Origin: JABMNT01 sp048262255
Lineage (GTDB): Bacteria; Pseudomonadota; Alphaproteobacteria; Rhodospirillales; Casp-alpha2
NCBI GenBank assembly: GCA_048262255.1
Contig: JBLXFH010000005.1
Span: forward strand, 62,001-126,000
Direction: 5' to 3'
Length of the DNA stretch: 64,000 nt
Part shown: positions 59,377-64,000 of the stretch, piece after piece
Numbering within the stretch: the first letter of the stretch is position 1
How the letters are laid out: the number at the start of each line of letters is the position of its first letter
Position numbers and translations under genes: made by a program
The notes under the pieces: generated by a model
What the model was told of the DNA's origin: nothing
What the model saw: the letters and a program-made list of their open reading frames with translations, nothing else
The model's database searches: none

Positions 59377-60501
59377 CTAATTGTTTTCACGGGTACGGGT
59401 GCCGCCAAGACCCATGTTATGGCGGTCAATGGCGGCAGCTTTCACCAATGCGTAGATCGTATCACCGACGTTCAGCCCGAGCTCGTTTGCCGATTTGCGG
59501 GTGATCCGGGCGATAAGCGGGGCCCCCACATCGAGCAGGATGTCACATTGTGAGCCGTCATCGGGTGAGATTTCTCTGATCGTTCCCTGGAAAATATTGA
59601 GAACGCTGGTTTTTTCCGGTTTTGTTTTGCTCAGGCTGATGTCGCGGGCCCGGATCCGCATGCGCAGTTCACTGCCAATGGGTAAATCAATGGCGGGAAC
59701 CCACAGCGTATGGGTGGTGAACGCCAGTCCTGTCAGGTCAAAGGCCTTGTCGTGCTGGGCAATTTTGACCGGCAAAACCGCACCGGCTTCATAACGACCC
59801 GTCAAGGGCCGTAAATCAAGACGGTTCATGACATCCTCGACGCGCCCGTGGGCAATCACATGACCACCGTCGAGTAACACCAGATTATCGGCCAGACGGA
59901 TGACTTCTTCCATGGCATGGGACACGTAAAGAATAGGCGTTGTCAACTGGTCGCGCAGGTTCTCGATAAAAGGCAGAATTTCGGCCTTGCGCTGCGCATC
60001 CAGGGAGGCAAGCGGCTCATCCATGAGCAACAGTTGCGGTTCGGCCAGCAAGGCCCGACCAATGGCGACCCGTTGCTTTTCACCGCCCGACAGGGTGCTC
60101 GGGCGGCGCGCCAACAGGGGGGTGAGGCCGAGGAGATCAACAATCTGCTCAAAGGGATGTGCATCATCGTTCTCGCTCAAAAACCGCCGGGCATAGAGCA
60201 GGTTGGCCTTGACGCTCAGGTGCGGAAATAACCGGCCATCCTGAAAGACATATCCCACCCGCCGTTTTTCCGGCGCGATATCAATACCCTGTGTGGAATC
60301 AAAAAGGATACGGTTGCCAACGGATATATGCCCTGAGTCCGGCCGGTCGAGACCGGCGATTAAATCGACAAGGGAGGTTTTTCCCGAACCGGAGCGGCCA
60401 TAAAAAGCGGTTATGGGGGCATCGCTCTGAAATTCGACGGACAGGAAAAAGTCGCCTTTTTGCCGTTTGACATTGACCTGCAGGATGGGTTCTTTAGCCA
60501 T
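59377..60501 (-). CDS. modC: Molybdate ABC transporter ATP-binding protein ModC
   Basis: A 374-residue ATPase: Walker A GRSGSGKTS near 38, signature LSGGEKQRVAIGRAL near 130, Walker B LLMDEPLASLD. The C-terminal third is a TOBE/MopB domain (RARDISLSKTKPEKTSVLNIF), which binds molybdate in ModC. ATG 60501 is preceded by AGGAC; it starts seven bases after modB. Imports molybdate for Mo-cofactor enzymes. Confidence 0.93.
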   Translation of the reverse strand: MAKEPILQVNVKRQKGDFFLSVEFQSDAPITAFYGRSGSGKTSLVDLIAGLDRPDSGHISVGNRILFDSTQGIDIAPEKRRVGYVFQDGRLFPHLSVKANLLYARRFLSENDDAHPFEQIVDLLGLTPLLARRPSTLSGGEKQRVAIGRALLAEPQLLLMDEPLASLDAQRKAEILPFIENLRDQLTTPILYVSHAMEEVIRLADNLVLLDGGHVIAHGRVEDVMNRLDLRPLTGRYEAGAVLPVKIAQHDKAFDLTGLAFTTHTLWVPAIDLPIGSELRMRIRARDISLSKTKPEKTSVLNIFQGTIREISPDDGSQCDILLDVGAPLIARITRKSANELGLNVGDTIYALVKAAAIDRHNMGLGGTRTRENN

Positions 60502-60508
60502 TTTTGTC

Positions 60509-61198
60509 CTACTGGAGCCGGTTGTGAATGCGTCGCGACAGGCCTTCGGAGGCAATCAGGGCGACAAAGGCGATGGCAATGGAGATCACAACGAGACGCA
60601 GAGCACCCGCACCTGCATCCGGTGCTTGCGTCAGGGTATAAAGGGCCAGCGGCAGAGTTTGCGTTTCACCGGGGATATTCGAGACAAAGGTGATGGTCGC
60701 GCCAAATTCGCCGAGGCTGCGGGCAAAGGCGAGCAGGGTACCAGTCAGGATACCGGGCAGGATCAGCGGCAGGGTCACGGTGATGAACACCCAGCGCGGT
60801 GATGCACCCAGGGTGCGTGCCGCCTGTTCAAGTCCGCGGTCGACGGATTCCAGAGACAGACGTATGGCCCGGACCATAAGCGGAAAGGCCATGACGCCAG
60901 CAGCGATGGCCGCGCCCTTCCAACTGAAGGAGACGGTGATTTCAAAGGTTTCCCAAAGCCAGCGGCCAAGTGCACCCTGTCGGCCGAAGGCCAGTAGCAG
61001 CAAATAGCCGATGACCACAGGCGGCACGACAAGCGGCAAATGGACAATTCCGTTGAGGACGGATTTTCCGTAAAATTCATATCGCGCCAGAATCCAGGCG
61101 ACCAGCAACCCCAACGGTAAACAGCCCAGTAAGGCCAGCCCGGCAACCTGCAGGCTTAGCTTTATGGCTTCCTGTTCAAAGGGGGATAAGGCAAACAC
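60509..61198 (-). CDS. modB: Molybdate ABC transporter permease ModB
   Basis: A 229-residue permease with five to six segments. GEFGATITFVSNIPGETQTLPLALYT is the ModB signature (in part GEFGATITFVSNIPGET), and LPLVVPPVVIGYLLL precedes it. Start is GTG with GAGGG upstream. Lies 30 bases after modA. Confidence 0.94.
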   Translation of the reverse strand: MFALSPFEQEAIKLSLQVAGLALLGCLPLGLLVAWILARYEFYGKSVLNGIVHLPLVVPPVVIGYLLLLAFGRQGALGRWLWETFEITVSFSWKGAAIAAGVMAFPLMVRAIRLSLESVDRGLEQAARTLGASPRWVFITVTLPLILPGILTGTLLAFARSLGEFGATITFVSNIPGETQTLPLALYTLTQAPDAGAGALRLVVISIAIAFVALIASEGLSRRIHNRLQ

Positions 61199-61228
61199 AA
61201 GACAGCCCTCGGTTTCCGGGGTGAGTGG

Positions 61229-61993
61229 TTATAACGGCTGAAATCCATAGCGGGTGAGAATTGCGCGCCCGTCAGCAGATTGCAAGAACCGTCGAAAAGC
61301 GATTGCCTCAGGCGATGATTTGCCACGGATTGTCGCCAGCGGATAACGAATTGGCGAATGGCTCTCGGCAGGGAATACGGCCACCGCACGGGCATCCGCC
61401 CGCCCCACCAGATCGCTGGCATAAACGATGCCCAGCGGGGTTTCCCCCCGCTCGATAAAGGTTAATGCCAGCCGCACATTGGCCGCCGCCGCCAAGCGGT
61501 TTTGAACGGCATCCCAAAGGCCAAGGCGGGTCAACGCCTGTTTGCCGTAAATGCCGGCGGGCACGTGCGCCGGGTCGCCCATGGCCAGGCGCCCCTTACC
61601 GAGGCGCTTAAGAAAGGTATTGGGGTCTGAAAGTTCAAGAGGGGCCGCCGTTGTTGTCGGGGCGGCGACGACAAGCTGGTTTTCGGCGATATCCATGCGG
61701 CTGCCCGGCTCAATCATTCCGGCCTCTTCGACTTTGTCCATCCAAAGGGCGTTGGCTGAGATATAAAGATCGGCCGGTGCACCCTGCAAGATCTGGCGGG
61801 CCAGCGTCGAGCTTGCACCAAACACGGGGATGAAACGCTGCCCGCTCTGGCCTTCAAGCGCAGCACAGAGGGTTGTGACCGCTCCGGTCAGGCTCGATGC
61901 CGCATAAACATAGGTTTTTCCGGCGGCCTGTGCGGATAAAGCTGGGGCTATAGCGAAGACCAGGCACAAAAGGAAACGGAATAGGGGGCGCAT
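61229..61993 (-). CDS. modA: Molybdate ABC transporter substrate-binding protein ModA
   Basis: A 254-residue periplasmic protein with a signal peptide ending AQAA near 22. YVYAASSLTGAVTTL and FGASSTLARQILQGAPADLYISA are ModA blocks (in part GASSTLARQI), with binding-site Ser residues. Eight bases downstream of hisI on the same strand, so may be cotranscribed with it. No ModE regulator is seen. Confidence 0.93.
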   Translation of the reverse strand: MRPLFRFLLCLVFAIAPALSAQAAGKTYVYAASSLTGAVTTLCAALEGQSGQRFIPVFGASSTLARQILQGAPADLYISANALWMDKVEEAGMIEPGSRMDIAENQLVVAAPTTTAAPLELSDPNTFLKRLGKGRLAMGDPAHVPAGIYGKQALTRLGLWDAVQNRLAAAANVRLALTFIERGETPLGIVYASDLVGRADARAVAVFPAESHSPIRYPLATIRGKSSPEAIAFRRFLQSADGRAILTRYGFQPL

Positions 61994-62001
61994 GGCGGTT
62001 T

Positions 62002-62409
62002 TCAGGAATACAGGTCTTCCGGCGTCACGTCCGGCTCGGCGATGATTGCAGGGGCATCGTCCCGGATGGCGTTAAAGAAGCAATTGCGCCGTCCGGTGTG
62101 ACAGGCGACGCCCACCTGATCGACCAGTGCGAGCAAAGTGTCGCCATCGCAATCCCAGCGCAAATCCATCAGCTTTTGCGTCTGCCCCGAGGTTTCGCCC
62201 TTGCGCCAGAGCTGTCCGCGCGAGCGCGACCAGTAACAGACCTGATTTGTATCCAGCGTTTCGCGAACGGCGTCTTCATTCATCCAGGCCATCATCAGAA
62301 TCTCGCCCGTGTCATGTTGCTGGGCGATCACCGGGACCAGCCCATCGGCGTTGAACACAAGCATGTCGATGACCGCATTGACGGTTTTGGAACTGGGAGG
62401 AGATACCAT
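62002..62409 (-). CDS. hisI: Phosphoribosyl-AMP cyclohydrolase
   Basis: A 135-residue enzyme for the third step of histidine biosynthesis. LMMAWMNEDAVRETLDTNQVCYWSRSR, in part MMAWMNEDAV, then WRKGETSGQTQ, DCDGDTLLALVDQVGVACHTGRRNCF hold the metal-binding Asp and Cys ligands (CDGD and CHTGRRNCF). It lies apart from other his genes and just upstream of modABC, an unusual pairing. Divergent from the Zur-type gene. Confidence 0.94.
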   Translation of the reverse strand: MVSPPSSKTVNAVIDMLVFNADGLVPVIAQQHDTGEILMMAWMNEDAVRETLDTNQVCYWSRSRGQLWRKGETSGQTQKLMDLRWDCDGDTLLALVDQVGVACHTGRRNCFFNAIRDDAPAIIAEPDVTPEDLYS

Positions 62410-62474
62410 TTTGTGGGCCCTAATAGGATGAAATATAAGCTTTTTATAATATAAGGATGCACATGGGGGATAAC

Positions 62475-62485
62475 AACATTATGTT
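62475..62485. promoter_or_regulatory. Zur-box-like palindrome before the zur gene
   Basis: AACATTATGTT is a perfect 11-bp palindrome with an AT centre, 29 bases before the start of the Fur-family gene. It recalls alphaproteobacterial Zur boxes (GTTATnnTATAAC-like), but symmetry stops outside the 11-bp core. Autoregulation is inferred. Confidence 0.35.
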
Positions 62486-62514
62486 AGCTCTTGTTCCATG
62501 ATAGAAAGAAGACC

Positions 62515-63015
62515 ATGAGCTCTGAGAACACCGCACCGGCCTTTATCGACCATGACCATGACCATGACGCCTGTCAGGATGACGCGCTGGATCGGGCCGT
62601 CGCCATTTGTGCGGAGCGTGGTGTTCGTTTAACGGATATCCGTAAGCGGGTGCTGGAACTGGTGTGGCGTGGGCACAAGCCCATGGGCGCTTATGACATT
62701 CTGGATGTGCTGCGTCATGAGCGCGACAGTGCGGCACCGCCAACCGTCTACCGGGCGCTGGATTTCCTGCTGGAGCACGGGCTTATACACCGCATTGAGA
62801 GCCTCAACGCGTTTGTTGGCTGTACGGAGCCGGAAACCCCACACCGCGCACAGTTTCTGATTTGCGGTACCTGTGGCACCACGGCGGAATTGAACGATCC
62901 GCGCATTGATGCGGCGATTAACGAGCAGGCGGCGGCGGTCGGCTTTACCGTCAATCGCCGGACCATCGAAGTGGAGGGGATGTGCCCCCACTGCAGCACG
63001 GATAATCCAAAGTAA
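62515..63015 (+). CDS. zur: Fur family zinc uptake regulator (Zur-type)
   Basis: A 166-residue Fur-superfamily repressor. An N-terminal His/Asp cluster (FIDHDHDHDACQDD) precedes the winged helix (LTDIRKRVLELVWRGHKPMGAYDILDVL). The dimer domain has CTEPETPHRAQFLICGTCGTTAEL and MCPHCSTD, i.e. the paired CxxC structural zinc site, as in Zur/PerR. Probably represses zinc import. ATG 62515 with GAAAGAAG upstream; an in-frame TTG at 62491 is less likely. Ends two bases from convergent metC. Confidence 0.88.
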   Translation: MSSENTAPAFIDHDHDHDACQDDALDRAVAICAERGVRLTDIRKRVLELVWRGHKPMGAYDILDVLRHERDSAAPPTVYRALDFLLEHGLIHRIESLNAFVGCTEPETPHRAQFLICGTCGTTAELNDPRIDAAINEQAAAVGFTVNRRTIEVEGMCPHCSTDNPK

Positions 63016-63016
63016 A

Positions 63017-64000
63017 CTATTCCGTGCTGCTGTAGCGATCGAGGCCAGCCGCCAGATCAGCAATCAGGTCATCCGGGTCTTCCAGGCCAATATGCAGGCG
63101 GATCAGCGGACCATTGGCGGTCCACGGCGTTGCGGTGCGCAGTTTTTCAGGATAATTGACGGTGATCAGGCTTTCATATCCGCCCCAGCTGGCACCCATG
63201 CGGAAAATCTCCATATGATCGCAAAGCGCACAGAGCGCGGCCCGGGAGCCGGGTTTCAGGATCACTCCAAACAGCGCTGAAGCGCCCGCATGATCGCGTT
63301 TCCACAAGTCATGTCCCGGATCTTTGGCAAGCGCAGGATACAAAACGCGCTCGACCTCGGCGCGGCTCTTCAGCCATTCCGCAACTTTGAGGGCGTTTTT
63401 AGCGTGCCTTTCCAACCGTACCGACAGGGTGCGTAAGCCGCGCAACGCCAGATAACAATCATCCGGGCCGACAGCGAATCCCAGTGAGTTGGTGGTGTTT
63501 TTCAGTTCCTTGTAATGGGATTCGGTGGCGACGGTGATGGTCCCCATCATGGTATCAGCATGGCCGACCACATACTTGGTTGAGGCCTCAACGACAAAAT
63601 CGACGCCCAGCGTGAGCGGCTGACACAGATAGGGCGATGACCAGGTATTATCGATAACGGTCAGGATACCGTGTTCCTTACAGGCCGCTGTAATGGCAGG
63701 TACATCCTGCATTTCAAAAGTGATGGAACCCGGTGATTCCAGAAATACAACTTTTGTATTGGGTTGGAAAAGATCGACAATCCCCGCACCAATGGACGGA
63801 TCGTAATAGGTCGTCTCCACTCCAGCTTTGGCGAGCAGACCTTCACAGACCCGAAGCCGTGTCGGGGCGTAAACGGTATCGACCATAAGCAGATGATCGC
63901 CGCTTTTCAGGCAATTGATGAGCGCGCCGGAAATGGCGGCCAGTCCAGATGGGCAGGCGACGGTCTTATGGCCCTGATGCAGGGCGGTGATAGCAGTCTC
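63017..64000 (-). CDS. metC: Cystathionine beta-lyase (5' partial)
   Basis: The reading frame continues through the right edge, so the N-terminus lies outside the window; about 328 residues are present. It is a Cys/Met metabolism PLP enzyme splitting cystathionine to homocysteine, pyruvate and ammonia. The Schiff-base Lys is in VVEASTKYVVGHADTMMGT, in part ASTKYVVGHAD, and VIDNTWSSPYLCQPL supplies the cofactor-binding Asp. The visible start is ETAITALHQGHKTVACPSG, in part KTVACPSGLAAI, which supports the metC rather than metB assignment. The C-terminus ends two bases from zur. Confidence 0.9.
   Translation of the reverse strand, partial: ETAITALHQGHKTVACPSGLAAISGALINCLKSGDHLLMVDTVYAPTRLRVCEGLLAKAGVETTYYDPSIGAGIVDLFQPNTKVVFLESPGSITFEMQDVPAITAACKEHGILTVIDNTWSSPYLCQPLTLGVDFVVEASTKYVVGHADTMMGTITVATESHYKELKNTTNSLGFAVGPDDCYLALRGLRTLSVRLERHAKNALKVAEWLKSRAEVERVLYPALAKDPGHDLWKRDHAGASALFGVILKPGSRAALCALCDHMEIFRMGASWGGYESLITVNYPEKLRTATPWTANGPLIRLHIGLEDPDDLIADLAAGLDRYSSTE

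Noticed and set aside
1..64000. CRISPR arrays, insertion sequences, prophage or rRNA genes
   Set aside because: No regularly spaced repeats, transposase or integrase motifs, or rRNA sequence were seen.

Overview
The window reads as a contiguous piece of chromosome from an alphaproteobacterium, probably a marine, motile member near the Rhodospirillales/Kiloniellales/Sneathiella-like groups; this placement is inferred. Markers are an NDUFS4-type complex I accessory subunit, a FlaF flagellin regulator beside a flagellin, a short PutA without the N-terminal DNA-binding domain under a divergent Lrp-type regulator, and many DctPQM, liv and sugar-acid genes. Two tRNA genes are visible, tRNA-Pro(UGG) and tRNA-Arg(UCU). 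I saw no transposase, prophage or CRISPR array. Both window ends cut genes (an ELM1-family gene on the left, a cystathionine beta-lyase gene on the right).

Layout. 0-9 kb: ELM1-hyi pair, a fumarylacetoacetase-family hydrolase, an HPt protein, a HAD phosphatase, a YbaN protein, then a run of enolase-superfamily enzyme, FkbM methyltransferase and Cys-less TenA, followed by tandem nnrU genes behind an FNR/NNR-like box. 9-13 kb: a minus-strand run of flavin monooxygenase, three-piece nitrile hydratase/thiocyanate hydrolase family enzyme, and glutaryl-CoA dehydrogenase. 13-21 kb: KdsC-like phosphatase, UbiX, Lrp/PutA, lipoproteins, an alpha/beta hydrolase and a small flagellar-like gene. 21-28 kb: an orphan Panacea-domain gene, then a complete branched-chain amino acid type ABC transporter ending in a ketopantoate-reductase-like dehydrogenase. 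28-36 kb: YHS protein, PAS histidine kinase, and a minus-strand run of IlvD/Edd dehydratase, alpha/beta hydrolase, SDR and cyclase-fold enzyme.

36-40 kb holds a four-gene Anbu cluster (circularly permuted ATP-grasp, alpha-E protein, transglutaminase-like protein, Anbu proteasome-like peptidase), which comparative genomics links to ribosome-independent peptide synthesis and turnover. 40-47.6 kb is a ten-gene Mrp-like cation/proton antiporter operon in the order E-F-G-A'-B-C-D-D-small-D; this resembles the ion-translocating module of membrane-bound hydrogenases more than the classical mrpABCDEFG order.

47.7-64 kb: DUF192 and PAS proteins, tRNA-Pro, NDUFS4 homologue, flagellin-flaF, tRNA-Arg, an MFS transporter, a GntR-regulated TRAP transporter with a class V aminotransferase, three little-known genes including a TIGR02466-type putative oxygenase, modABC behind hisI, a Zur-type regulator, and a partial metC.

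The least ordinary parts are the split-beta nitrile hydratase locus, the Anbu cluster, the rearranged Mrp operon with a possible non-AUG start, and the FNR-like box before the nnrU pair. None can be called a wholly undescribed system from sequence reading alone.
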